This document shows positions 11,722 through 23,200 of a stretch of 64,000 bases of DNA, piece after piece. The stretch is taken from NCBI GenBank assembly GCA_936450465.1, contig OW388305.1, positions 39,446,687 to 39,510,686 on the forward strand, written 5' to 3'. The position numbers were made by a program, and so were the translations under genes. Below the pieces are notes generated by a model that did no database searches, had not been told where the DNA came from, and worked only from the letters and a program-made list of their open reading frames with translations. Origin of the DNA: Gibbula magus (Eukaryota; Mollusca; Gastropoda; Trochida; Trochidae). Within the stretch, counting starts at the first letter, position 1. The number at the start of each line of letters is the position of its first letter.

Positions 11722-11971
11722 ATATATCTGTGTTCTATCCCAGGAAGTCGATGGGATATCACATCTGTGATATACCTCATCATGCGTGGAGTGGGCAACA
11801 CATATTCACTTGATTATACCTTTCTATGTATTTGGTAGACGTATGTGTACTACTTCTAAATGTATCTGGTATTATATGCATATGTGTCTGTGTGTTCTAC
11901 CTCAGAAAGATAGTGATCCACCATATATCTTTATAACATGGTTATATTTGGGATAACACTTGTACTTTTGA

Positions 11972-12075
11972 GGGCCGAGTTCCATGCGAGATTAGAACCC
12001 GCGCCCTCAGAGTAAGGCAACTATCGCCAGCATTGACTCTACCAACAGCTTACCACACGACCATTTCGCCTCGAC
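11972..12075 (-). repeat. tRNA-like insert 3 in the tandem array
   Basis: A copy of insert 2 in the next 354-base unit, with the same B-box change (GGGTTCTAATCTCGC). The A-box region TGGTCGTGTGGTAAGC is kept. Confidence 0.55.
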
Positions 12076-12677
12076 ATATATCTGTGTTCTATCCCAGGAA
12101 GTCGATGGGATATCACATCTGTGATATACCTCATCATGCGTGGAGTGGGCAACACATATTCACTTGACTATACCTTTCTATGTATTTGGTAGACGTATGT
12201 GTACTACTTCTAAATGTATCTGGTATTATATGCATATGTGTCTGTGTGTTCTACCTCAGAAAGATAGTGATACACCATATTGTGATGTACCTCATTTTGC
12301 GTGGAACGGGCAATACATAGTCACTTGATTATATCTATCTAAGTGTTTGATATAGTTGTGTGTATTACCTCAAAATTTATCAGGTATTGTATGCATATAT
12401 CTCTATGTTCTGCATTATATAGGTTTACTGGTACATATTCAACCTCAGAAATTTGGTCAGATACTATCTGTGTGATATACCTCTGTCTGCGTATGACATT
12501 GGCAATACGTTGTACCTCTGTTGTATGATAGACGTGTATGTACATGTACTACCTCTTAATGAACCTCAGAAAGTTGTTGAGACACCATATATAGCTCTTT
12601 GTAAAGATGGCAATACAAAGTTAATTTTGTATAAGTATCTATGCATTTATCTGTGTGCTCCGCATTATATATTTTAT

Positions 12678-13830
12678 TATACCCCCGACCAACGGTTGGG
12701 GGTATATAGTTATACCAACGATTCCGTCCGTCCGTCCGTCCGTCCTTCCGTCCGTCCGTCCTTCCGTCCGTCCTTCCGTCCGTCCTTCCGTCCGAAGACA
12801 ATTTTTGTCCGATCGATTACAGAAAAACTATTCGTCTCATCCTTTTTAAATTTGGTACATGTCTTCTTCACCACTAGGAGAGGTGCAGTGCGAAGTTTAA
12901 ACCGAATTGGTGAATTTTTGAATTTTTGGCGATTTTTTTTATTTTTTAACTTAGTCAAATTCTGAGCATTTTTTGTCCGATCGATTACAGAAAAACTATT
13001 CATCTCATCCATTTCAAATTTGGCAGATGTCTCCTTCACCACTAGGAGAGGTGCAGTGCGAAGATTAAACCGAATTGGTGAATTTTTGACGATTTTTTAA
13101 ATTTTTTAACTTAGTCAAATTCTGAGCAATTTTTGTCCGATCGATTACAGAAAAACTATTCATCTCATCCTTTTCAAATTTGGCACATGTCTCCTTCACC
13201 AATAGGAGAGGTGCATTGCAAAATGTAACATGATTTGGTGAATTTTTGAATTTTTGGCGATTTTTTATATTCTTTTACTTTATCATAGCTAGAATGAATG
13301 AAGCTACTTCTGTATTGTGATTTGTTGACTTCATCATTTTCTTTTTCATGTAACTTTCATCAAAAGCTACTTCTGTGTTCTCGTTGATTTTACTATTTTA
13401 TATTTCCACTGGTTATATTTTGGGAAAAGTTAAATTTTCTTTCCTTTCAGCCATAAACTACTGTATATCTCTCACTGTGCCTTCAGGGGTGTGCTTCCAT
13501 GTACCTGTTGTTTAAAGTCACTCGAATGAATCGTTATGATGGATTAATTTCCAAAATAAAGTTGAAATCAGTGGTAATAGCAGTAGTGTATTATATTACC
13601 AATACCTTTTCAAGTTACTTTTATTCCTATTTTGACTTAAACCACCTTTTTCACATGAAGATCGAGACTTGTCCTACCATTTTCACAAACAGTTTAATCT
13701 TAGCAATTACATTTCAAAGCTTATCAATCCTTAGGTGTGCAGACACCTCTCTCTTTAAGTAAAATAAAAATGTCAAACTGAAATAGTCGGGGGTATTAGT
13801 GAGCCACGCTCACTTTTTTGCTTGTTGGTA
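12678..13830 (+). mobile_element. Element with TACCCCCGAC hairpin end, TCCG microsatellite and tandem core
   Basis: It opens with the hairpin TACCCCCGACCAACGGTTGGGGGTATATAG, followed by a (TCCG)n tract at about 12,724-12,795. Three tandem units start 'GTCCGATCGATTACAGAAAAACTATTC' at about 12,808, 12,976 and 13,134 (periods ~168 and ~158). It ends near GTCGGGGGTATTAGTGAGCCACGCTCAC at 13,786-13,812. This is the organisation of bivalve pearl/HINE-type non-autonomous elements (established family; assignment inferred). The 87-codon open frame at 13,499 has no recognisable domain. Confidence 0.55.
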
Positions 13831-14271
13831 CAGGTTCAACCTAAACAAGAACTTAATTATCTATTAATTTAAGAACTATCAGGAAATAAGTGCTCGTGAA
13901 TGAAAGAATTTTATTTAATCAGCAAGAAATTTCATTTCCCAAAATGAGTTGCATACAAATATTCCATACTAAGCATGTATACCTCACAATGGTGAATGTG
14001 TACTATGCCCTTTTTGGAAAATACCTCAAAAGGTAGCACCCGAATATGCACTTCCTTATATGGAAGTACCTCATTAATATGCAAAACCTCAGAATGTTGC
14101 TGATGTGTTTACGTCTTTATTTTCATTATTTGTCGAAAGTCAACATATGACATGATTTTGGTCATTGTGCAAATGAGTATTTTATTTACAATTTCCATAT
14201 AGCATGCTTATAAAGGGTAGACCTCATTACGTTGGTATGGTAACATATACCTCACTTGTATATGAAAACGA

Positions 14272-14275
<4 letters not shown>
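13831..14275. repeat. TACCTCA-containing sequence
   Basis: Contains further ACCTCA/ACCTCAC words ('ATACCTCACAATGG', 'AGTACCTCATTAATATG', 'ATATACCTCACTTG') resembling decayed units of the 10.5-12.6 kb array. No gene is seen. Confidence 0.35.

Positions 14276-14322
<47 letters not shown>
14276..14322. repeat. (GT)n microsatellite
   Basis: An uninterrupted run of about 23 GT dinucleotides. Confidence 0.95.
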
Positions 14323-14323
<1 letters not shown>

Positions 14324-15112
14324 TGTAAAGTATATATTTATATATTAATAGCAAGTGCTTTTTTCAAAATGTTAATAAGTTAAGATTATGCAATGGTTTT
14401 AAACAATTTATAATAGTTATCTAAATTTGGTAAATTTTGAAATAAATGTACTTTAGTTTAAGTTAGTACCTGTAAAAGTTTTTTCATCACTGCATAGACC
14501 CGACACGCCGACCCAATGGCCATCCCCAATTTCCCACTATCGAGGGCTTTCTTTCGCAAACAAAACCGAGGGGAGCTCTTGATTCGCTGCAATAGCCTTT
14601 CAAAACACATTAGCACAAGGCATTCCTACATAACGCCCGGGGCTTTCCTAAAGAATGCCCGGTAAACTACTGGTAGAGGTTTAGTCGGCAAAAAACACCC
14701 TGCTGAGGCAATAGAGTATAGTAACGTCACTAGAGGTTTAATTTTTTTAAATTACACTTGTGACGTCATCCTATTTTTCTTTCACTCCATTATTTTTCAG
14801 TAATGGAGAGTTACACATCACATCATATTTTTTAAATAGAAATTTTATTTCTTTAACTTTCTAAAGCAATTTTGATAAAAGAGCAATACCTTGAGTGTAA
14901 TTTAAGTAGGGTAATATCCTCGTAACTCTCCATTCCTAAAAATAATGGGTCTCGGCTCCTCCGGGGCCTCGGCTCCATAATTTTTAAGGAATGGAGAGTT
15001 CCTCGGACATTATTCTCTACGTAAGGAGTCGTTTTTGTCTGAAAACATTGTAGACGTTTCATCTTTATTATCAACACTGATCATTCCAGTCATCTTTCCT
15101 ATATAATGGGCG
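14323..15112. repeat. Spacer with short inverted repeat
   Basis: 'AACTCTCCATTCCTAAAAAT' (about 14,925) and 'TTTTTAAGGAATGGAGAGTT' (about 14,983) form an inverted pair around a GGCTCCTCCGGGGCCTCGGCTCC core; a further 'TAATGGAGAGTTAC' lies at 14,800. It may be a small foldback element. The GC-richer sequence at 14,495-14,700 has no recognised gene. Confidence 0.4.
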
Positions 15113-15118
15113 GAGGGA

Positions 15119-15343
15119 GTGGTTCAGGATAGCGCAGTGGTTAGCGCGTTTGACTTCGGATCAAGAGGTCCGGGGTTCGGGTCTCAGCAGCATTGTCTGC
15201 TGTGGAGAACTGGTCTATGTGCAGTAAGGTTTGGTTTCACTGAATTGTACCGTAGTACCACACATGGTTCGCTAGAACCAGTCGATGCTCGCATGTTTCA
15301 CTTCAATATATAGTCACAGTGGTGTTACGGGCTTTGTCTCGGC
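15119..15343 (+). mobile_element. tRNA-derived SINE, copy 2
   Basis: Head 'GGTTCAGGATAGCGCAGTGG' with A box TAGCGCAGTGGTTAGCGCG and B box GGGGTTCGGGTCTC, then the shared SINE body 'TTGTCTGCTGTGGAGAACTG' and 'GCAGTAAGGTTTGG'. This copy is better preserved than the one at 7,641. The 3' end is placed roughly. Confidence 0.75.
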
Positions 15344-17756
15344 ATTAATATTAGCAGTCGTGATACAAGTGAAAATCTCTTGTAAGCAGCGTTTAACTGC
15401 AAATCAACCCATCTCCTACATTTCAGTATTTGAGCTTTATTAACATGATTTTTAGAAACTATTATTGACCAGTTTGCCTTGTATCGGATATGTGTACTGT
15501 CATTCAATAATGATAAAGTTATTTTGTTTGTTTGCTGGTTTCAAGTGAGTTTTCATTGCTTTCCCATTTTTACATTTGTTTATACTAAGCTAATGATATA
15601 TTAAGACATACAATATTGATACATGTAGTTGAAAAGAGGAAAGAAACATGTGTGGTTGATTATATTTATTTGAAGCAAAAGAGAAGGTAACAATACAACT
15701 TCGAAATAATAAGTTCGCATTTATCAAAGCTTGTCAAAGCGGTGCAAGTAAAATATTATGATAAACTAAAGACAATGTGTAATGTACATACAAAAAGTAC
15801 ACAATGGCGATCTGAGAGTACAGGAGCCCGGGGTTTGTCCTATAGTTGCTCAAGGGAATTTTTACGAAAGATTAGATCTTTTTATCTAGATCCACATTTA
15901 ACATGAGACTTCTTTGATCAGCAGAAAACACGATAAAGGTCACAAGGTCAAAGGTTATGACCTCAGTATGTGACATTGGCAACCCAACATTTTCAAATAC
16001 TGACGAATTGAAATTCATAGTGAGGGTTAAAGTTCCTAAAATTGTGTCTTCTAAGGTTAATAGGTAAACATTATGACTATTCTAATAATCATTGTCAAGG
16101 AAACACATATATCAAGTTTCAAAGGCATATCAAAAGTTTGAGTAAAGTTTATAGTCTGTTTGTCGTGAAAACGTACCAATGAATTTCAAGTTTAATAGAA
16201 AAGTGAAGTTGATACGATGAAATGAAATTTGCGAATCCTCAGAGGTTTACCCCGCCAATTAGACATTTAATTTTCAGAATTGTATTTAACTTAGGGACAA
16301 AGTTGTTTTACAAACGATCACAGTTTGAAGTGGCTTTTATTGGTTTGTGTGACAAGGGGGTCTTTTTTGCTCCGAGTTCACAAATACACATAAATTGCGT
16401 GATAAACGTTAACATAGAATGCCATAGTCTCCATATTAACTTGATCATCGCAATATTGTTTGAAGAGAGAGATTATAGGCATAAGCTCCCAAGTTCGTTA
16501 ATTCAATAAAATAGCGTATCTCTTGTTTTATTTGTTAAATCGTTTTAGACTTTTAAACAAGTGAATTCATGTCATTAACTCAATCGATAAACTAGATTTA
16601 TAGAAAATACGGCCAATTGAAAATCTCAAAAGAACGGGTCTTCTCAAAGCTTGGAATCTAGACGGCTGTCAAAGCGAATGTGTATGACGGCATTATTGTA
16701 TATTACTTTTAATCAATAAATGAATCAATTAATTTAGAAGACAATGATATTTATGGATTATCAACTTCTTTATACAACAAAATTATTTAATTAAGTCTGC
16801 GATCTTACATGCAAACAGACCATTCGTTGACGATGATGACAAACACAATGATTGATCCATATTTTGTTGTCCAAGAAGAACATGTACAATGTATGTCAAA
16901 AAGACTTGACAGAAAACTTTTTAATTCAGTTTAAAATACATATTGCTTAATTAAGGATAACTATTATTGAATTAATAAAAAAAAGGAAACGTGATAAAAT
17001 TAATGGTTTCGGGTCTTAGGAACCAAAATAACATGTGAGCGAGAATCAGTCATCCTGCACATTAGGAAATGGTGTCATCAAGAGTTACAGCAAATATACA
17101 CTCAACACTGTTAGAATTGAGACATGGTACCGCATCTCATAATACTGAATTTTCGATTCAACGTACAAGCTCAGTCAAGACTGATGAATTTCGAAGATGT
17201 AACAAGGCGTTTAAAGAGGAATCATACATTTAAAGGTCGTACATTTAAAGGTTAAAATTACGAGCAAATATTTTGAAACGGTCCCTATATGTTCCTGGTG
17301 CTGCAGATACTATGCAGACCCCCTTGTCATACAAATCAATAACAACCATTTCGAACTATGATTGTTTCTTAAACAACTTTTAACCTCATTAAATAACATT
17401 CTGAAAATTAAAATGCCTATTTGGCGATGTGAAACTATGAAGGTTCGTAATTTATATTTCACCGTAATTGATTTACTTTTCTGTTAAACTTGAAATCATC
17501 GGTAAGTTCAACTCATAGGCTGAAATCAGAAGGTTTCAGAAAAATTGTTCCGACATTTTTGGAGTAGTTGATTTCAGAACACAGTTACTTTCTGTCTGAA
17601 ATCGAAAAGCTGAGCGCTCTAAGTCAAGGGTCATAACTCAGAGAATCGTAACCTAATTAAAACCACCAAGCACATGCGTATCAACGATGTATAATCAAAG
17701 CATGTGTAAAGTTTGAGAAAAATTTATCAATTAGTTAAAACGTAATTTTGGAAAGT
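15344..17756. other. AT-rich spacer, nothing recognised
   Basis: No exon, RNA gene or transposon protein is recognised. Short open frames (for example 16,222-16,509, plus) have no domain and no splice context. Confidence 0.4.
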
Positions 17757-18040
17757 TATTAACAACATACTAAAATAAAATATTAACTTGATAATGTTAA
17801 ATAGGTAATATTACTACTGTGTATGTAAATGAAACGTGTAGTTTCGGTTTCTGCACAAATATAATGATGTTAACGTTGCTCGATTTTAATTGGAAACTAG
17901 TAATTATAAAAAATTTGGCGATTGGGGATGAATGTGCAAGTTGAGTGAATTTAATTGAACTGATATCAGCATATATTGTATGTTGGCATGTATTAAAGGC
18001 AAAATAAATTTATGAAACACAATGGATGCACCTAATAAAC
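17757..18040 (+). mobile_element. MITE family 2, copy 1 (partial)
   Basis: Shares 'GTAGTTTCGGTTTCTGCACA', 'AATTGGAAACTAGTAAT', 'TTTGGCGATTGGGGAT' and 'GAAACACAATGGATGCACCT' with 21,750-22,030 and, inverted, with 23,579-23,860. The left part of the element is missing. Confidence 0.6.
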
Positions 18041-18092
18041 CTGAATGGAAATCTTTGAACATTTGAAATACAAGATTTAGATTTGGATTAAT

Positions 18093-18098
18093 TTTATT
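18093..18098 (-). promoter_or_regulatory. Possible polyadenylation signal of the caspase gene
   Basis: AATAAA on the minus strand, about 325 bases downstream of the caspase stop codon. It lies close to a MITE copy, so it may be coincidental. Confidence 0.3.
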
Positions 18099-18422
18099 AC
18101 ATCAATCCGAAAACATTTTAACGATGTCTTCAATGTCAACAGAAGACCATTCCAAGAGAGTAGAGTATATCTAAATTATTTCCTAAATTTCAGTTCCATT
18201 TCTGTCCGAAGCTGCCAGATGTATTTAACTTCTACATGACAGTTTACAATATAAGGCTCTTTTTGAGCATAACTGTGTTTCGACTTTTACAAGATTGGCA
18301 TGGGAATGGTGAATTGAGTTGGCAAATAACTTCTCTAGCAAGGCTCTGTTCACTACTTGTCTACCTTTATAAATATGCTTGCATAGGAGCATGCTAGGTC
18401 CTAAACCTCGTCTCACCGTGAC

Positions 18423-18561
18423 TTATTTGAAGTACAGGAACTTCCTCAAGCGAGATACTATTTCAGGAGTCTGTTGGTATCGACTTTGATCTGTATTGTC
18501 CTTATACAGATATTTGCTCACTTCATTATGCACCATCGTCATGAGGCCATAAAGGTCCTTT
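18423..18561 (-). CDS. Caspase exon: C-terminal end of p10
   Basis: The acceptor TCATTTCAG is followed by one phase base (completing a Lys codon) and 45 codons to a TAA stop. It begins KDLYGLMTMVHNEVSKYL and ends LRKFLYFK, matching the family C-terminus (helix after the 'DL..ML..V...V' segment and the terminal '(L)YF'). Phase agrees with the preceding exon. The stop three bases after LYF is where caspases usually end. Confidence 0.93.
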
Positions 18562-20200
18562 CTGAAATGAAACGTGCATATTACGAATATTGTCCATTAT
18601 TTTAAATGCCCGAATGAAGAGTAACGAGGTCATTAAGCTTACTACTATTTAGAAAACGTACTTTTAAAAGTTTGAATAATTTGATTTCTAGTAACATACA
18701 TGTAAGTGTGAAACTGACAATTGCTGAAAAATAATGAAGTTAAAAAAAAGGATGGCGTCACAAGTAATGCTAATAATTACAAACTTGTATAATGTTTCTG
18801 AATTTGCTTTCACAATAAGAATGATAAACATATCAATGAAATGTTAATGTATAATGTTACATGAGAGAGAAGCTATGAACAAGTTAACTCACTTGTCAGC
18901 ATACTTGTAGAACACATGAACCAGCTCCTGAATATACCAACTTCCGTTGTTCGTATTCACTAAGGATACTGTTTTGAAGACAGAGGAGAAGCCGAGGAAA
19001 AAGTCAGCTTCCGGTGCGACAAATTTCAATGCTTCCGTCCCAACCAAACGTACTGCAGTTCCGTCTGCAGGTAGCACTTTAGTGACTGCAAACATAATAG
19101 TGGTGTAATTTTTTCAAGGTTTTACCTACCTCTTAATTACGATGTTGAGTTCCTGTCGGGTAACTTTGAACTTAAATTGTCCTACCATCTATACTCTTGG
19201 CTTACGAATCCGACTTTAATACACCTTCATTACAACATTTTTTACAATCACATATATTTCTAATATGACTTTTAAAATCAGCAAGAGAAAATGAGGTAAA
19301 ACATTAATGGTCACATTTGCTACACGTTTCTACATTTAAATTGGCTTTATCAGACGGCTGTTTCATTAATACCAGAAATACCAAAAGTTTGGAAAAATCA
19401 GTGGATAATTATCAATTATGAATGAAACTTAAAAAGTATCTGTATATATGATAATAATAATAATGTTCGACCTCAGAACATTCGGTAGCTCTTATTTACC
19501 TTCTGGACGACGGTCACCTCGGCATGCCTGGAAAAAGAACAACTTTGGTTTGTTCGCTAAGGATGGACATCTGTCAGCTGTGAAGAACGAGGTGATAGTG
19601 TCGATCGTGATCAGCGCGGCGTCGGACCCAGTTATAGCCCCTTCCGTTCCATGGGCGAGGAAGATGACGATCACACAGTTATATTTCCCGTGATCTTTCT
19701 CTGACAGATCCTTGACCTTTTCCTCAATCTCCTTAGCAGTGGATTCATTGAACGGTGGTTTCACGTCGAAGTTGAGGTCACCAAACATATTTACGAGATC
19801 GTCTGAAAAAAAGTTTTTTTTTAAACTTTTTATTTTTAGCAGAGCGTTTACAGCATTTTTTAAAACTCAACATATGACATTCCAGTATTCAGTATAGGCA
19901 ATACCCAAAAGAAATAAACTTCACATGAACAGAATATGACATATTGACCAGAATTTATAGAAAAGGCTAATATTAAACTCAATGATTGCTGAACATTTAT
20001 TAAGGATGTAATAGTTCTTTATTTCATTCCGGATAACCAGTCATTACATGTTTCTTTGTAATGCTAACTTTGATAAGAGCATTTTAATGTAGCCAGGTTT
20101 CGAGCTGTTGTCAGATTTGGTTGACCATGTTCGACCAAAAAAGATGTGACCAGTTTACACACACACACACACCCACACACCCACACACCCCCACACATAC

Positions 20201-20255
<55 letters not shown>

Positions 20256-23200
20256 ACACACATAAACACATACACACATACATACATACATTTGTTTAGC
20301 GCCAATATATGGCTATCCAGCTAAGCTAAGCTGTTCAGCTAAGTTATCAAATGGGTAATCATTAACGATTAATTTTGTTCCCATTTGGTGCTGTTTAAAC
20401 CTTTTGTGGTGATGGGTGTAATCAGTATGTCATAAAAATACTTTGATCCTTTAACATATTTTAGAATATTTTTGAGAGTTTGAGGCAGAATCGGGTTTTC
20501 CAATTTTTCAAAATTTTAAAAATTCACATTTTTGTTATCGAAATTGTTTTTAATGCTTGCGATAAGGCCATTATAGGTAATAAAGTTTGTTTATATTTCG
20601 AACTTTTTAGAAAAATTCGTCAATCCTCATGAATCTTCTATTTGTATCAACAAGATCATTAATTAGACGTCGTCCCTTTTGATTCCAACTATTGTAAACA
20701 GGAGTTATCAGAAGATGACATATCCCACCGGTCCCACATAATCTGTAAAACACATCTTTGACAGATAATTGTATACTACTTCAGTTAGTGAGTAAAACAA
20801 ATGCTGAGTTTCAGGTATGATGAAGGAAGCAGGCTTATCTCTGAACATAGTCAAAATCAAACACATTTCTATGGAAACGGAAAAAAACCCATTTCAAATA
20901 TCAAAAGGCAACTGAACAAAGATTTTTTTTCAGAAATAGGAAAATATCAAAAGGCACCACTTCAATTATAGTCCGTCAACCTTTTCGAACACGGTTTTTT
21001 GAAAGTTGCATTTCAACAACACACACTACCAAACTGTAATTTGTTCCATCCATAATTATATATGGTAACCTAATGTGGTGCCGAATTTCTCACGTTTATC
21101 TGAATTATTAAAGATTTTTCTTAAGAAATTATCATGTAAAGTTTCTGATAACAGCGACATTTTCACAAGGGAGTACTAGCAAGTACTGGAACAGCTATCA
21201 ACAATGTCACAATATGTGTCAACGTGTTATGTACATGCATGCACGTGCATATCAAGGGAACGGAGTGTGACGTCAGATTTACAGATAGTGTCGAGGAGTG
21301 GAAAACATGCTCTCCAAAGATGCACAGGACATTATTAATACATGTATAATATTAGTACATGCGTTTTTCAAGACATAATCAAAAAGACAAAAAAAACTGT
21401 ATTTCGTTAAATTGCACAACGAAACGTACACTTCATGCTACAAACGTTTCTAGAACGACACTTCATCGTATTATCTCCCTTGACATTGATGCAGGATCTG
21501 AAACTGAAACCCGCATTGGTCGGGGACAATATCAAAATATCCTAAGACAGGTAAACTGGATGATTTTGATCTACGAGTTGTGAGGGATGTAATTCGGCGC
21601 CTACATAAGTCGAAAGAGAAGTACCTACTGTTACCGAAAACTACCATTTTGATGATAGTAGACTTAGCATATTGACGATATGAAGGGACAAGTGGTGATT
21701 TCCGATCGAAAACCGGACAGTGCACAGCGTTTAGCGCGCGTCAATGAGTCAAACGTAATTTTGGAATCTTATTTATAACAGACAAACAGATAATGTTTAA
21801 TAGGTCATATAACAAATGTGCAAGTAAATGGGACGTGCAGTTTCGGTTTCTGCACATGCATAATAATGTTACTCAATTTTAATTGGAAACTAGTAATTTT
21901 GATATATTTGGCGATTGGGGATAAATATGCAAGCTGAGTGAATTTATTTGTATTGTAGACAGCACACGTGGTGAGTTGGAACGTATTAAAGCCAAATACA
22001 ATTTAATGAAACACATGGGTGCACCTTAAAAAACGGATACCCATTCAAAATCTTTTAAGTTGAAATACGTCAAATGTTAAGTAAATGACAAACATATTTG
22101 TGGAATAATTGTGTGGATCATGTCATGAAAGTAGAAGAACAATGCAGGCAAAAGGATTGGTTAAAACCCAAACCGATCACCATAGATTTGAACTCTGAAT
22201 GTGACACAAACATTAAAGTCGGGGCTGAATCTGCAGCTGAATACATGTAAGTTTCATTTGATGTTGTTTGATAAACACATGAAACACATACATTAACATT
22301 TTTATACAAAGTTTTATAAATCTGTCTAAAATGAAAACATGTTTATTGAAACGATCCCTTCCCAGCATGATATTACACCATCACGAGGTTACCCAACGTG
22401 CACGTGCGACACACACTGTGACATTGTTGATAGCCGTTCCAGTACTTGTCAGTATTCCCTTGTGAAAATGTTGCTGTTGTCATACACTTTATATGATAAT
22501 TTCTAAAGTAAAATCTTTAATAAAATAGATAAAATTGAGAAATTCAGCACCACATTAGGTCACCATATATAATAATGAATGGAACAAATAAGACTTTTAT
22601 ATTGTGTATTGTTTAAATGCAACTTGCAAAAAACCGTGTTCCAAAAGGTTGACGGACTATAGTTGGTAATGCACATGCAAAGTTTCAGGAAGATATGAAG
22701 AAGAGATTTGGAGCTGTGCTCCGGAAACGAACAAAGTCCAATTTCAACACGTTTCTATGGAAACTAAAACAATATATTTTTTAGAAATATCATATTTATC
22801 AAAAGGCACCACTTTAGTAGTTGGGTAATACACATGGGAACTTTCAGAAAGATATCATGAACGGTTTTCGAGTTCTGCTCCGGAAACGAAATGATTACGG
22901 ACGGACGGACGGACAGGGCGATGACTATATCCCACGGTATTACATACCGGTGGGATAAAACAGGTTTACGTCCAATACATATATTACTGTTAAACCAAAT
23001 ATTTTCTGCTAGTAAATCGCTTTCGTCACATTCTGTTCTAGTGTTAAAATCCCACCATGCAGTCAAAATGTCTTTAAAGTAATTGTTCGGTGTGAGTGAA
23101 AGCAGTTCTGGTCTCAAGTAATCACAGTTATGTTCCATTATACTAGTGATAACCGCTCCTAATTTAGTGAGGTTGAGTATAAAAAGGTAACACCACTTTG

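Larger units (their letters stand above)
10540..12600. repeat. Complex tandem array (TACCTCA-rich)
   Basis: Repeated segments run 'TCTGGTATTATATGCATAT', 'GTGTTCTACCTCAGAAAGTTAGTGA', 'GATGTACCTCATTTTGCGTGGAACGGGCAATACA', 'TCACTTGATTATACCT' and 'GTGTACTACTTCTAAA'. A higher-order unit of exactly 354 bases is evident between 11,577 and 11,931, and each higher-order unit contains one tRNA-like insert. Short open frames across this array follow the repeat and are not genes. Confidence 0.75.
20721..22957 (-). mobile_element. Long TIR element, ACCGGTGGGATA family, with nested insert
   Basis: The ends are the same perfect 12-bp inverted repeats as at 4,240 (TATCCCACCGGT ... ACCGGTGGGATA), in the opposite orientation: the TCCG-type microsatellite end lies at 22,890-22,925 and the 'TGTAAAACACATCTTTGACAG' end at 20,750. 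The outer sequence is interrupted at about 20,967-22,661 by a second element. Non-autonomous, no coding capacity recognised. Confidence 0.6.

Noticed and set aside
11116..12075. Functional serine or leucine tRNA genes
   Set aside because: B box altered in two copies, imperfect acceptor pairing, and copies amplified with a tandem array; tRNA-derived repeat is the better reading.
12556..13042. Open frames with RTDGRTDG or SVRPSVRPS repeats
   Set aside because: Translation of the (TCCG)n microsatellite within a non-autonomous element.
20064..20324. Open frames of poly-Gly, poly-Pro and Thr-His repeats
   Set aside because: Pure microsatellite (CA)n and poly-C translation.
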